From: Przewalskia tangutica
Taxonomy: Eukaryota; Streptophyta; Magnoliopsida; Solanales; Solanaceae
Direction of reading: 5' to 3'
DNA: 64,000 nucleotides
Assembly (NCBI GenBank): GCA_029844215.1
Contig: CM056738.1
Span: 46,450,388-46,514,387 of the forward strand
The translations under genes were made by a program, and so were the position numbers. The notes under the pieces were generated by a model. The model ran no database searches and was not told where the DNA came from. It saw only the letters and a program-made list of their open reading frames with translations. This document shows, piece after piece, positions 1 to 11,720 of this stretch. Positions within the stretch are counted from its first letter, which is position 1, and every line of letters starts with the position of its first letter.

Positions 1-1901
1 GATGTCTTTTGACTTGAGTTTTAAATAATAAGAATCTTGAAGTATTTCAAAAGAATTAAGAATCCTTTTTGAAAAAAGAGTAATGAGTACTTGGTTTTAA
101 AAGCTTAAGAGTTATACTAGCTTTATGGGAAGTTAGGTATAACGACTTAAGAGAGATAAAAGGAACGGTTTACTTAATTGTTTATGAAATCCTTATATTG
201 ATTTCGGAAATGAGAATAAGTATCGAACAAACCACTGCAGCGCTACTAAAGGAAAATGTATTGACTAATTAAGTATTATTAAAACCAGTAGAAACCTCTA
301 TCTGCATAGAAGCTAAGATAAGACAAAATTGTATTACATTTCCTAGATCATGGCTGCCTTAATAAGATTGCTATAAACAAGAATAACTTACTCACACATA
401 AGGCATATGTTACTCAAATTGTTTTAAAAAGGGAGATTACATTATTAAGTGTTTAAAACTATGATCTATGAATCTTTTGAAAATAAGAGACTTGATCTTA
501 AAAGATAAGAGACTTGACTTAGTTGACTTGATATGAATTTTGTGAAACCTCATTCGTGAGTAATGAGTACTTGGTTTTTAAAGAGTTAATGTATGAAGTA
601 CTTTGGGGCTAAAAACCCGAACTTGTTGACATAAAAAGTACCTTGTGTGAATAACTTGACTATGTTGGTTTGTGGTAGCCTTGTAATACTTTCTTGTTGG
701 TTTGATAAATAAACATGTTAGGATGCTACGTGTGTTAGTGTCTTGTGATGGTTGTGTAAAGGGGTTTCCCTTTATTGTGCTTATGTTGTTTAACGATAAG
801 CCGTTATGTTAGTATTGTACCACTCACCTCTTGACATGATATACCGGGGTTAAAGGTCCCCGTCGCGAGCCTCATCATGCGGTCGGGGACTATGCGAGCT
901 ACGAGAGTTCCGTGTTAGTGTGCGGGTAATTACCTCACGCGGTCTATGTGGCCATGCGACTACGAGAGTCTAGGAGGATGTCGCGGGTTAGCTGCCCCGA
1001 CGCGAGAATACCTCATGCGGGCTATGTGTGGCCTATGCGAGTCGCGGAAGTTCGATTAGACGCGTACATTGATACTGAGGGCGAGTGGCCAGCTTCGATC
1101 ATGTGGCGCGGTCTAGAAAGACCTCGTGATACAGTTTATGGCATTGTTGGTACTGTGGGTTTTAGTAGTCGGCTATGCCTTCGTACTTACCCCGTACGAT
1201 TTATTATGACACGGGTGGGACCTGGTGTTCATGTGTATTCCTTGGTGCTTTTATATCATGGACTGCCGGCAGTGAGGAAGGAATTCCACGGGCATGATTG
1301 ATATTGTGGGCATGAGACCCAGTGGTTATATTTGAGTGATGACTTTAAGGGCGTGAGTCCCTGACTTGACATGACTGCTTACATATTGTGTATCGTAAAT
1401 TGGTTATCATATACGTCTTCTGTTTTATATAGACTATTATGATTTCACTTACAGTATTTTCAGTTTCACATACTTGGTACCTGTTGTATTGACCTCCTTC
1501 GGGGGGCTGCGTTCATGCCGCATGTAGAGGTACACCAATTGTTGATCCTCGCTCATATGGTCACAGTTCAGCGTTTTTGGGAAGCTCCGTGTCTCCGGAG
1601 GCTTATCTTTGGTATAGTCCCCTGTCGTTGTAGGTACTTACATTCATGGGTATGGCGGGGCCCTGTCCCGCCATTGTTGTTATAACATTCTTAGAGGTGC
1701 AGTAATCTTGTTGTGGCGTGTTTGTAAAAGGGATGTAACTGTTCAAGTTTTTATATATATATGCCGAAAGGCAACTTTTCTCAGATAAATTGTTTCTCAC
1801 TTCATATTATTTCATGTCTTGTTTTATATTCCGCTGGTTACTCTGATGTATGTCTACTTGGGTGCCCGGGTAAGGCACGATCCACAGGTTCGGTTGTGAC
1901 A
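1..1901 (+). repeat. TE-A 5' LTR, 3' part
   Basis: Direct repeat of 6053-7917, ending in gttgtgaca just before the PBS. The first roughly 1.3 kb of this LTR lies left of the window. Bases 840-1130 hold imperfect GC-rich repeats based on cctcatgcgg/ctatgtggcc. The copy is cleaner than its 3' partner in the GC-rich part. Confidence 0.85.
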
Positions 1902-1905
1902 AAAG

Positions 1906-1917
1906 TGGTATCAGAGC
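1906..1917 (+). other. TE-A primer binding site (tRNA-iMet)
   Basis: tggtatcagagc, complementary to the 3' end of plant initiator tRNA-Met, four bases after the LTR end. It would prime minus-strand DNA synthesis. Confidence 0.9.
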
Positions 1918-2105
1918 AGTTAATCCTCGTAAAGTGTCTACAGACCGTATCTAGTAGAGTCTTGATTATCGGTGTGTTGTGCACCACACCAATAATCAGG
2001 AGGCTATAGGATATTTAGGATTGGTTTCCATTCTTCTCACTCTGAGATCGTGCCTTAGCCGTGATTATAAGTTGGACCTCTAACGTAATTCTTTCCCTTA
2101 CGATT

Positions 2106-3090
2106 ATGCCTCCGCGCAGGCCGGGCCCGTAAGGGCAAGGCGGCGGAGGAGGCTGAGTAGAGCACGAGAGGTTACGAGGGCACGTGCCCAATCATCACGA
2201 GGTGGTGCCATTCGGGAGTTCTGCGACGTCGCCAACCCAATGAGTCTAGCACAGCGGCAATGCTCCTCTGCGGCCATGATATTTGAACGCCTTCGCGACC
2301 GATGCGAAAGTATGGATTGCAAAGAGACGACCCTGTTACTAGCTAGGGATTTAGCAACCAGAGAGTATATTATGTACCGATTTATCCCGGGTCTTGATGA
2401 ATATCTAAAGGAGGGTTGTGTAAGAGTAGATCTTCAGTCAGGCATGAGCATGGCCTGCGTACGGGCTTATGCGCAGCAGGCCGAGAAACGTAGGGATCGA
2501 CGGGTTAACCAAGATCGCGAAGAAGGCGGATCAGCGAGTCCTTTGGTAACTTTCGAGGCGAATCACCTCAGCAGCAGACTGGATATGCACCTCCGCCAGT
2601 GCAGAGTGGTCCTCCATAGGGTTCAGGACGTTCGGGGTATGCAGGAGTTGGTCAGAGCTCCATGGCTTCTGGTTCACAGATACACGTAGGTTCCAGCCAG
2701 CCGGATTCAGTTTTCCCTCAGTGTTCACAGTGTGGCAGGCGTCATCCCGGGGAATATCGTCTTTTCGTTGGTGCTTGTTTTACCTGTGGCCGTCGGGCCA
2801 GTGCGAAAAGAATGTTCAAGTAGGAGGATGCAGTAGGAGGACTCGGCCGCCCGATTAGTTGCGGATTCGTGATTCGGAGAGGAAGAGGTGTTAGCAGGAG
2901 GCCACCCGCTCGGTGTGGCGTTGTGGTAGGTGTCATTGTGGAGTGTCGCACTTCTTCGACTTGTTATGCTTGCGGCCAGCGGGCCATTTTGCGAGAAATT
3001 GTCCAACCCAGGTGACGGATGTAGAGACTCACGCCAGATCGGTGGCTAGTTCATCACCTTCCCTAGCTATGCGCCCAACAGGGCAGGATT
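2106..3090 (+). pseudogene. gag: TE-A gag relic
   Basis: Starts with an ATG-CCT-CCG context (MPPR) like the TE-D gag start at 24533. The frame then breaks. A recognisable C-terminal capsid part lies near 2368-2510 (YRFIPGLDEYLKEG, then LQSGMSMACVRAYA), matching TE-C gag GLDDYLAESC and LQPGMDIARMQAYA. The N-terminal and central capsid region is missing: the text jumps from near 2340 to this C-terminal part. The CCHC zinc knuckle at about 2960-3005 is out of frame because the CAG-rich stretch that reads ccagcaggg in TE-B is ccagcggg here. Structural nucleocapsid protein in the intact family; non-functional here as written. Confidence 0.75.
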
Positions 3091-3560
3091 GATTAGAACG
3101 ACAAAGGGGAGTGAAGCAGTAGATACAGGTATATCCTTAACCCTCTAGAGATTAGTATGTGTGATAAGATGAGTATATCTTAAGTGTTATGTTCAGATAG
3201 CATTGTGTTAATTATGATTAGAAATCATGGTTAGTTAAAAGGGTAAGATTGGGGATAGGGAAAGTGTGAGCCTTAGAGTTTTATACGTGGAGACCTTAGA
3301 GACAAGGCCATCTTGAGTAAAAGATTTATTTCTATGTTTGACCCTTATCGGAGTGCATAGTATACGTGAGATATATTGGTGTGATAAGTCCCTGGGTAGT
3401 GTGAAATGAAAGAGGGTAGTTGAGCTAAGAAGACCACTAGGTTTTCGTGACTTGTTGGTGAGGTTGTTCCGGATCGGGAAACAAGAGCTTGGCGCGATAA
3501 ATGGGTCGGGTTGAGGCCAGATTGCGGGTCAACCCGCAGCCCGGTTTGAAGAAAGGAAAA
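3091..3560 (+). other. TE-A conserved non-coding spacer between gag and integrase relic
   Basis: About 470 bases without a coding frame, almost identical to 11270-11720 in TE-B and similar to 17220-17610 in TE-C. It sits where protease, RT and RNase H should be. Its conservation among three elements shows that the pol deletion predates their amplification. Confidence 0.7.
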
Positions 3561-3570
3561 ATTGTGGTGG

Positions 3571-4464
3571 TCCCGCTTTGTGATAGGGTCACGAGGGTGC
3601 TAGGCCCAAGTTTAAGTTAACCATCGTACGAGTTCGTGGATGCGTTCGACCAGTAGTCGGGCCCATGAGGTCAGCCCATCTTGTCTTTCAGTCAAGACGG
3701 TTTACTCGGCAGAGGGTATGCGAGATGTTATATATCAGGAAGGTTGTAAGGCTGCACGGGGTTCCTACTTTTACTTATGACAGGCAGTGGAGCCCAGTTT
3801 ACGGCTATTTCTTTTTAGGGGGGTTTTACCAGGCAGGGTTAGGAACTCAGGTGAGTCTCAGTATTGCATTCACCCTCAGGCCGGTGTTTTGATTTCAGGG
3901 GTAGCAGCGAGGATTATGTGCCTCTCGTTGATTGAGTATCATTATAGCTACCATTTCAGTATTCGGATGTCACCTTATGAAGCCTTGTAGGGGCGGAAGT
4001 GTAGGTTGCCGGTCGATTGGTTCGATATTGGCAAGGTTCAGATAGTTTGTCCTCTTGTTTCAGCAGGATGTGGATAGGGTGAAGCTTATCCAGAAGAGGT
4101 TATTGGCAGCTCAGAGTCAACAGAAGTAATGCGGATAATCGACGTCGACACTTGGAGTTCAGATTGACGGTGGGTTTTCTTGAAGGTACCACCCCGGAAG
4201 GGCGTGACGAGGTTTGGAAAGCAGGGGAAACTTAGCCCGAGGTACCTTGAGCGTTTTCAGATCATTTGGAGAATAGGCCAGGTTTCCTATAAGTTATCTT
4301 TGCCGTCCGACGTAGGAGGCAGTACATCCGGTCTTTCATGTTGCTATGTTCGGAAAAGTATCGGAGATCCATCCAGAGTGTTCCCAGTTAATGATGACCA
4401 AGTTGGAGATAGAAACCCAGAGATTTTGGAAACTGAAGCAATAACAGAAAGGTGGTACGTATAG
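3571..4464 (+). pseudogene. pol: TE-A integrase relic, 3' end of pol
   Basis: Remains of Ty3/gypsy integrase in shifting frames. Seen in order: SAHL followed by the YSAE-like stretch of the core (3665-3760), VRLHGVP (about 3745-3765), GLGTQVSLS (about 3836-3865), SYHFSIRM and YEAL (3940-3990). The C-terminal GPY/F-type region is open at 4180-4464 with KVPPRKGVTRFGKQGKLSPRY. TE-D has the same order at 20190-20991 on the other strand. Several frameshifts and a lost catalytic region make it a pseudogene. No chromodomain could be read, although PEILETEAITERW may be its remnant. Confidence 0.75.
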
Positions 4465-4722
4465 TAGGAAGAGTTCGAGGGTACGACGAGAAAGGGGAGA
4501 AGCGAGCATAGGTTAAGAGAATAGAAGTGATCATTTCTTATGTGAAGTAAAGGTGCGAAGGGGGTATCTTTTAGCCCTTGAAGTGGGAGCTTTTGTGATG
4601 ATAGAGGTGATTCCTCGTGGACTTAGATTTTAGTATTTGCGCGTGTGTTATTTTGTGGCCATGTGTGGCATTGGCAACTCGTTAAATTAAAAGGAACTTC
4701 ATCGTTATCTGTCTTGAGAAGG

Positions 4723-4741
4723 AACATTCGGGACGAATGTT
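4723..4741 (+). repeat. TE-A pre-PPT palindrome
   Basis: aacattcg, 3-base loop, cgaatgtt: a perfect 8-bp inverted repeat ending four bases before the polypurine tract. The same arms occur in TE-B, TE-C and TE-D at the same place. Confidence 0.9.
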
Positions 4742-4744
4742 TCT

Positions 4745-4757
4745 AAGGAGGGGAGAA
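4745..4757 (+). other. TE-A polypurine tract
   Basis: aaggaggggagaa directly before the 3' LTR; primer site for plus-strand DNA synthesis. Confidence 0.9.
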
Positions 4758-7700
4758 TTTTATACCCCGTATTTTCCAGAGTATGTATGTGAGGACGTAC
4801 GTACAAAAGTTTAAGCCTTAGTTAGGCATAAGGGACGAAATTTGTGCACAACTAACGAAAGAATTGTTTTCCGACGAAAAGTTTTCCGAACCTTGCGAAG
4901 GGAAAATTACGGTTGCGACATTTATTATTTTTGTGGATTTTTTCCGAGAGATGAAATATTTTGGACCAACGAGACGGCGACATGTGTCACCCTCAAGTTG
5001 GCGGATTGGGGGACGAAATCTTGCCACGTTTTTTTCAAGGAAAAGGCCAAAAACATTGGTCAAGATTAGGTAGGATATTTTTGTGATATTTTTGGGGTAG
5101 ATGGATAAGGTACACATGTGCAAATCCCCACCCTCCACTTGCCCTCCACTTGCCTTAATCTTGGCCCTTGGTAGTCCTATAAATACCCCCCCTTAGTTGA
5201 AGACTTCTTCATCCACAAAATAATTCTAAGTCTTAAAATCCTTGCCCCTCCCTCTTGAAGCTCTCGTCCAAACCACCCCTCCCTCTTGAAGCTCTCGTCC
5301 AAACCACCCTCCTCGAGAAGGCCCTCGGCCAAGTACCCCATTCGATAGTTCTCGTGAAATACCCCCGGTAGAAAAGTATTCTCCAAGTATTGTTACAATT
5401 CCAAAATACCTTAGCCCAAATACCTTGTAGTATTCCAAAGTTATTTCAATACTAAGAGCCCAAAAATACTACTATACTTTCTTTAGTCACAAAACGAAAC
5501 CCTAAGGAAAAATCTTCATAGTGGTTGAAGTATTAAGTAGAAGTTGTGTAGAACTTCTAAGGGTTTCTTGGAGCGAATTGGAGCGCACGGATTAGGAGCT
5601 AAACGTTGTTCAGGATCAACATTTAAACTTGGATAATTTTGGGCTTAACGATGTAAATAATCTTATCCTTCTATTGTAATTGGAGATTACATATTGTAGA
5701 AGTTTAGAATTGGGTATAAGATGTATAGAAGGATGGTATAAGAGAAGAGAATTGAACTGTAATTACATAGGACTGTATTACAGTAGACTTGTGTATTTTG
5801 ACGGGTAGGGAAGTCTTTGCTGATTTTACGTAGCAATAAGAACCTTCGCTTAGAATATTCTCTGAGTAGTCTAGGCGTTGATAGTGTATTTGACTATTAT
5901 AGGTTGATACTCTGCGCGCGACATATTCGACTTGGCAGGTGGATTTCGCCGAGAAGGTATGTGATTCTTCCTATCCTCTTGAGCATGATATTTTAAAAGA
6001 ATATATATGGTACGGTAGACGTACGTGTGTTAACTGAACGTGGTTTTACTTCGATGTCTTTTGACTAGAGTTTTAAATAATAAGAATCTTAAAGTATTTC
6101 AAAAGAATTAAGAATCTTTTTTGAAAAAAGAGTAATGAGTACTTGGTTTTAAAAGCTTAAGAGTTATACTAGCTTTATGGGAAGTTAGGTATAACGACTT
6201 AAGAGAGATAAAAGGAACGGTTTACTTAATTGTTTATGAAAGCCTTATATTGATTTCGGAAATGAGAATAAGTATCGAACAAACCACTGCAGCGCTAATA
6301 AAGGAAAATGTATTGACTAATTAAGTATTATTAAAACCAGTAGAAACCTCCATCTGCATAGAAGCTAAGATAAGACAAAATTGTATTATATTTCCTAGAT
6401 CATGGCTGCCTTAATAAGATTGCTATAAACAAGAATAACTTACTCACACATAAGGCATATGTTACTCAAATTGTTTTAAAAAGGGAGATTACGTTATTAA
6501 GTGTTTAAAACTATGATCTATGAATCTTTTGAAAATAAGAGACTTGATCTTAAAAGATAAGAGACTTGACTTAGTTGACTTGATATGAATTTTGTGAAAC
6601 CTCATTCGTGAGTAATGAGTACTTGGTTTTTAAAGAGTTAATGTATGAAGTACTTTGGGGCTAAAAACCCGAACTTGTTGACATAAAAAGTACCTTGTGT
6701 GAATAACTTGACTATGTTGGTTTGTGGTAGCCTTGTAATACTTTCTTGTTGGTTTGATAAATAAACATGTTAGGATGCTACGTGTGTTAGTGTCTTGTGA
6801 TGGTTGTGTAAAGAGGTTTCCCTTGATTGTGCTTATGTTCTTTAACGATAAGTCGTTATGTTAGTATTGTACCACTCACCTCTTGACATGATATACCGGG
6901 TTAAGTTGCCCCGATGCGAGGATGCCTCATGCGGGTCCGAGGACCTATGCGGAGCTACGAGAGTTCGTGTTAGTGTGTGGGGTAATTACCTCACGCGGTC
7001 TATGTGGCCACGCGGACTACGAGAGTCGGGAGGATGTCGCGGGTTAGCGCCCCGATCACGAGAATACCTCATCGGGCCTATGTGTGCCTATGCGGAGTCG
7101 CGGAAGTTCAGGATTAGACGCGCACATTGATCGAGGCGAGTGGCGGCTTCGATCATGTGGCGCGGTCTAGAAAGACCTCGTGATACAGTTTATGGCATTG
7201 TTGGTACTGTGGGTTTTAGGAGTCGGCTATGCCTTCGTACTTACCGTCACGGTTTATTATGACACGGTGGGACCGTGTTCATGTATTCCTTGGTGCTTTT
7301 ATATCACGGGCGGTGAGGAAGGAATTCCACGCATGATTGATATTGTGGGCATGAGACCCGGTGGTTATATTTGAGTGATGACTTTAAGGCGTGAGTCCAC
7401 GACTTGATATATTTGCTACATATTGTGTATCGTAAATTGGTTATCATATACGTCTTACGCTTTATATAGACTATTATGATTTCACTTATATTTTGATTTC
7501 ACATACTTGGTACTGTTATCGACCTCGCCCGAAGTGCGTTCATCTGCGCAGTAGGTACACCATTGTTGATCCTCGCCATGGGTCACGATTCAGCTTTTGG
7601 GAAGCTCCGTGTCTCCGCAGCTTATCTTTCGTATAGTCCCCTGTCGTGTGTACTTACATTCGAGGGTATGGCGGGCCTGTCGCCATTGTTGTTATAACAT

Positions 7701-7917
7701 TCTTAGAGGTGCAGTAATCATTGTGGGCGGTTTGTAAAGGGATGTAACTGCTCAAGTTTTATATATATATCTTAGAAAGGCAACTTTTCTCAGATAAACT
7801 GTTTCTCACTTCATATTATTTCATGTCTTGTTTTATATTCCGCTGGTTACTCTGATGTATGTCTACTTGGGTGCCCGGGTAATGCACCTGTCACAGGCCC
7901 GGGTTCGGGTTGTGACA
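4758..7917 (+). repeat. TE-A 3' LTR (3.16 kb)
   Basis: Begins after the polypurine tract (first bases tttta instead of the tgtta of TE-B) and ends in tgtgaca. It holds a TATA box at 5178-5185 and a region of GC-rich imperfect repeats at 6900-7150. Between 6895 and 7740 many small indels separate it from its 5' partner, concentrated at CAG, CTG and CCGG-type sites. Confidence 0.85.
5178..5185 (+). promoter_or_regulatory. LTR TATA box (TE-A)
   Basis: tataaata about 420 bases into the LTR, followed by a C-rich stretch. The same box and spacing occur at 13298 (TE-B) and 53339 (TE-K), so it is probably the element promoter. Confidence 0.6.
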
Positions 7918-9715
7918 AAAAGCTTAAGAGTTATACCAACTTTATGGGAAGTTAGGTATAACGACTTAAGAGAGATAAAAGGAACGGTTTACTAATTGTT
8001 TATGAAAGCCTTGTATTGATTTCGGAAATGAGAATAAGTATCGAAAAAACCACTGCAGCGCTAATAAAGGAAAATGTATTGACTAATTAAGTATTATTAA
8101 AACCAGTAAAAACCTCCATCTGCATAGAAGCTAAGATAAGACAAAATTGTATTACATTTCCTAGATCATGGCTGCTTTAATAAGATCATTAATAAACAAG
8201 TTTTGATTTTCTTAAAATTTCAAAGTAAGGACTTGTTTTATAAAAGACAAAGACTTGAAAATTTGAAGTGTTTTCGTTTAAAAAGGAAGACATGCTTTTG
8301 TCTTAAGTTGGTTCAAAAAGAAGGTAGGGAAATTGTTTTGGTTTACTTAAAAATATAGTCACTCTATACTACAGGTATCGTGTGACTCTTGTGAAAGAAA
8401 CAGATCTTTTTAAAAAGCTAATGTATGAAGTACTTTGGGGATAAAAACCCGAACTTGTTGACATAAAATAGAAAGTACCTTGTGTGAATAACTTGACTAT
8501 GTTGGCTTGTGATAGCCTTGTAATACTTTCTTGTTGGTTTGATAAGTAAACATGTTAGGATGCTACGTGTGTTAGTGTCTTGTGATGTTTGTGTAAAGGG
8601 GTTTCCCTTGATTGTGCTTATGTTGTTTAACGATAAGTCGTTATGTTAGTATTGTACCACTCACCTCTTGACATGATATACCGGGGGTTAAGCTGCCCCG
8701 TCACGAGGATGCCTTATGCGGGTCCAGGACCTACGCGAGCTACGAGTTCGTGTTAGTGTCGCGGGAATACCTCACGCGGTCTATGTGGCACGCGGACTCA
8801 CGAGTCGGGGCGATGCCGAGGAGTAGCTACCCTCGATGCGGAATACCGCACGCGCCTAGGTGGCCTATCACGGTGCGGTGAGTTCGATTTGACGCGCATT
8901 GATACTAAGAGGCGAGTGGCGGCTTCGATCATGTGGTGCGGTCTAGAAAGACCTCGTGATACGCTTTTATAGCATTGTTGGTGCGTGGGTTTTAGTAGCT
9001 CGGCTATGCCTTCGTACTTACCGTGCAGTTTTATTATGACACAGTGGGACACGTGTTCATGTATTCCTTGGTACTTTTATATCATGGATCGCGGTGAGGA
9101 AGGAATTCCACGGGCATGATTGATATTGTGGGCATGAGACCCATGGTTATATTTGAGTGATGACTTTAAGGGCGTGAGTCCCTGACTTGACATGACTGCT
9201 TACATATTGTGTATCGTAAATTGGTTATCATATATGTCTTCTGTTTTATATAGACTATTATGATTTCATGTACAGTATTTTCAGTTTCACATACTTGGTA
9301 CCTGTTGTACTGACCTCCTTCGGGGGGCTGCGTTCATGCCGCAGGTAGAGGTACACCAGTTGTTGATCCTCGCTCTTAGGGTCACAGTTCAGCGTTTTGG
9401 GAAGCTCCGTGTCTCCGGAGGCTTATCTTTGGTATAGTCCCCTGTCGTTGTAGGTACTTACATTCAGGGGTATGGCGGGGCCCTGTCCCGCCATTGTTGT
9501 TATAACATTCTTGAAGTGCATGTAATCTTTGTGGCGGGGTTTGTAAAAGGGATGTAACGCTCAAGCTTTTATATATATATGCAAATGACCTTTTCTCGAA
9601 TAAACTGCTTCTCACTTCATATTGTTTCATGTCTTGTTTTATATTCCGCCGTTACTCGATGTATGTCTACTTGGGTGCGGGTAAGGCACGATCCACGCCG
9701 GTTCGGGTCGTGACA
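7918..9715 (+). repeat. TE-B 5' LTR, 3' part
   Basis: Matches 14222-16013 in order, including the bases 8190-8400 that TE-A lacks (both TE-B LTRs carry them). Ends gtgaca at 9715. The segment 8690-9060 is strongly corrupted relative to 840-1260. Confidence 0.85.
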
Positions 9716-9719
9716 AAAG

Positions 9720-9731
9720 TGGTATCAGAGC
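9720..9731 (+). other. TE-B primer binding site (tRNA-iMet)
   Basis: tggtatcagagc, four bases after the LTR end. Confidence 0.9.
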
Positions 9732-9929
9732 AGTTAATCCTCGGAAAGTGTCTACAGACCGTATCTAGTAGAGTCTTGATTATCGTGTGTTGTGCACCAC
9801 ACCAATAATCAGGAGGCTATAGGATATTTAGGATTGGTTTCCACTCTTCTCACTCTGAGATCGTGCCTTAGAGCTGTGTTATAAGTTGGACTCCCTCTGA
9901 CATATTCTTTTCACCCGTATTGCCTCTAC

Positions 9930-11260
9930 GCAAGGCAACCAGAGCCTAGAAGGGCAAGGCAGCAGAGGGAGCTGCGAGTAGAGTACAGAGGGTTACCAGG
10001 GCACGGGCCCAATCATTATCTGAGACAGCGCTTCATTCGGGGAGTTTTGCGACGCCGCTAGCCCCAGGAAAGTTTAGAGCAGTAGCAGTAGCTACAGAGA
10101 CCACGATACCTGAGCCCCTAGTCCCACGGCCAGAAGCCGAGGATATGAGTTACAAGGAGATGGCCCCGTTACTAGCTAGTCTGGTGGCTGGGAGTGAGGA
10201 CGGACGGGAGCCGGTGGTTCCGGCAGTACCAATAGTTCACCCTAGATCCGATAGTTTTGAGACTTCGGGACTTCTTGAGTTGCAGTCCACCCGAGTCCTA
10301 TGGATTGAGGACTGAGGAAGATCATCAGGAGTTTATTCGACAGTTGCAGCAGATCATGAAAGTGATCAAGACCTCGAGGCATTTTTACACTTCTTGCCCT
10401 CGCGGATGAGGAGCTCGCGAATAGATTTATGAGGTTGGCGAAGCAGGCGGACGGTTGGGAGTACAATATAGAGTTTGACTTATTGGCTCGTTATGTCCCG
10501 CGTTAGTGGCGCACAGAGGATAGAGTGCCGATATGTCACGAGGCATGATGATTATCTAGCAGAGAGTTGTACAAGAGTAGCTCTTGATCGACGTGGACAT
10601 TGCCGCGTCAAAGCTTACGCAGCGAACTAAGGAACGTAGAGGCAAGCGGATCAACCAAGATCGGCAAAGAGGGCGAACAGCAGGTCCTTTGGTAACTTTC
10701 GAGGCGGACCTTCTCGCCGTGAGATCGTTATGCACCTCCACCAAGATGAGTGGTCCTCCATGCACTTGGGACGTTCGGGTATTTAGGAGTTGGTCGAACT
10801 TGTGGTTTACGGTTCACAGATTTGCATAGGTTCTAGCCACCAGTTGATTTTCCTCGGTGTACGCGATGTGTGGCGTCATCCCGGAGAATGTCGTCTTTTT
10901 ATTGGTGCTTGTTTTACCTGAGTCCGTCAGGGTCATGTGACGAAAGAATGTTCAAGTAGGAGCGATGCAAGTAGGAGGACTCAGCCTACCAGATTAGTTG
11001 CGGATTCAGTGGTTCGGAGAGGAAGGGGTGTTAGCCAGAGGAGGCCACCCCCACCTCGGTGTGGCCGTGGTGGTAGGTGTCGTTGTGGGGAGTGTCGTAC
11101 TTCTTCGACAACTTGTTATGCTTGCTGCCAGCAGGGCCATTTTGCGAGAAATTGTCCGACCAGAGGTGGCGCGGATGTAGAGACTCAGCCTTCATGATCA
11201 GTGGCTAGTTCATCACCTTCCCTAGCTATGCGCCCAACATGGCAGGATTGATTAGAACGA
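9930..11260 (+). pseudogene. gag: TE-B gag relic with CCHC knuckle
   Basis: Longer than TE-A gag: the capsid region at about 10190-10580 aligns in order with TE-C gag (a Val-Pro-rich segment before HPR-SD, then the QEFIRQLQ-like and YNIEFD-like stretches) but in broken frames. The expected ATG reads TTG. The nucleocapsid part is open at 10937-11197: CYACCQQGHFARNC is a CX2CX4HX4C zinc knuckle, with a CRCGEC segment before it. Many indels sit in the capsid part, so it is non-coding as written. Confidence 0.75.
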
Positions 11261-11720
11261 CAAAGGGGAGTGAAGCGATGAATCTGGTATATCTTTAACC
11301 CTCTAGAGATTAGTATGTGTGATAAGATAAGTATATCTTAAGTGTTATGTTCAGATAGAATTGTGTTAATTGTGATTAGAAATCATGGTTAGTTAAAAGG
11401 GTAAGATTGGGGATAGGGGAAATTGTGAGCTTTAGGATATTATACGTGGAGACCTTAGAGGCGAGGCCACCTTGAGTAAAAGATTTATTCTTATGTTTGA
11501 CCCTTATCGGAGTGTATAGTTTTACGTGAGATATATTTGTGTGATAAGTCTCTGAGTAGTGTGAAATGAAAGAGGGTAGTTGAGCTAAGAAGACCACTAG
11601 GTTTTCGTGACTCGATGGTGAGATTGTTCCGGATCGGGAAACAAGAGCTTGGCGCGATTAATGGGTCGGGTTGAGGCCAGATTGCGGGTCAACCCGCAGC
11701 CCGGTTTGAAGTAAGGAAAA
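11261..11720 (+). other. TE-B conserved gag-integrase spacer
   Basis: Copy of the TE-A spacer (3110-3560), more than 90 percent alike by eye, without coding frame. Same junction with the integrase relic. Confidence 0.7.

Larger units (their letters stand above)
1..7917 (+). mobile_element. TE-A: non-autonomous Tekay-like Ty3/gypsy element (5' LTR cut by window edge)
   Basis: LTR retrotransposon in the order partial 5' LTR, initiator-Met PBS, gag relic, integrase relic, polypurine tract, complete 3' LTR. Bases 1-1901 match 6053-7917 closely, which fixes the LTR pair. Ends follow TG..CA with the 3' LTR closing in gtgaca. Protease, RT and RNase H are absent between gag and integrase, so it cannot move by itself. 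The Tekay assignment comes from the gag zinc knuckle, integrase C-terminus and shared termini with TE-D, which carries a chromodomain. The 3' LTR abuts the middle of another LTR of the same family at 7918, as expected if TE-A inserted into the 5' LTR of TE-B. Confidence 0.85.

Noticed and set aside
948..1301. 117-codon plus frame in the TE-A LTR
   Set aside because: Spans the LTR repeat region and is not preserved in the other LTR copies.
4818..5138. 106-codon minus-strand frame and overlapping plus frames
   Set aside because: Inside the Tekay LTR 5' part; equivalent frames are not kept in TE-B or TE-K.
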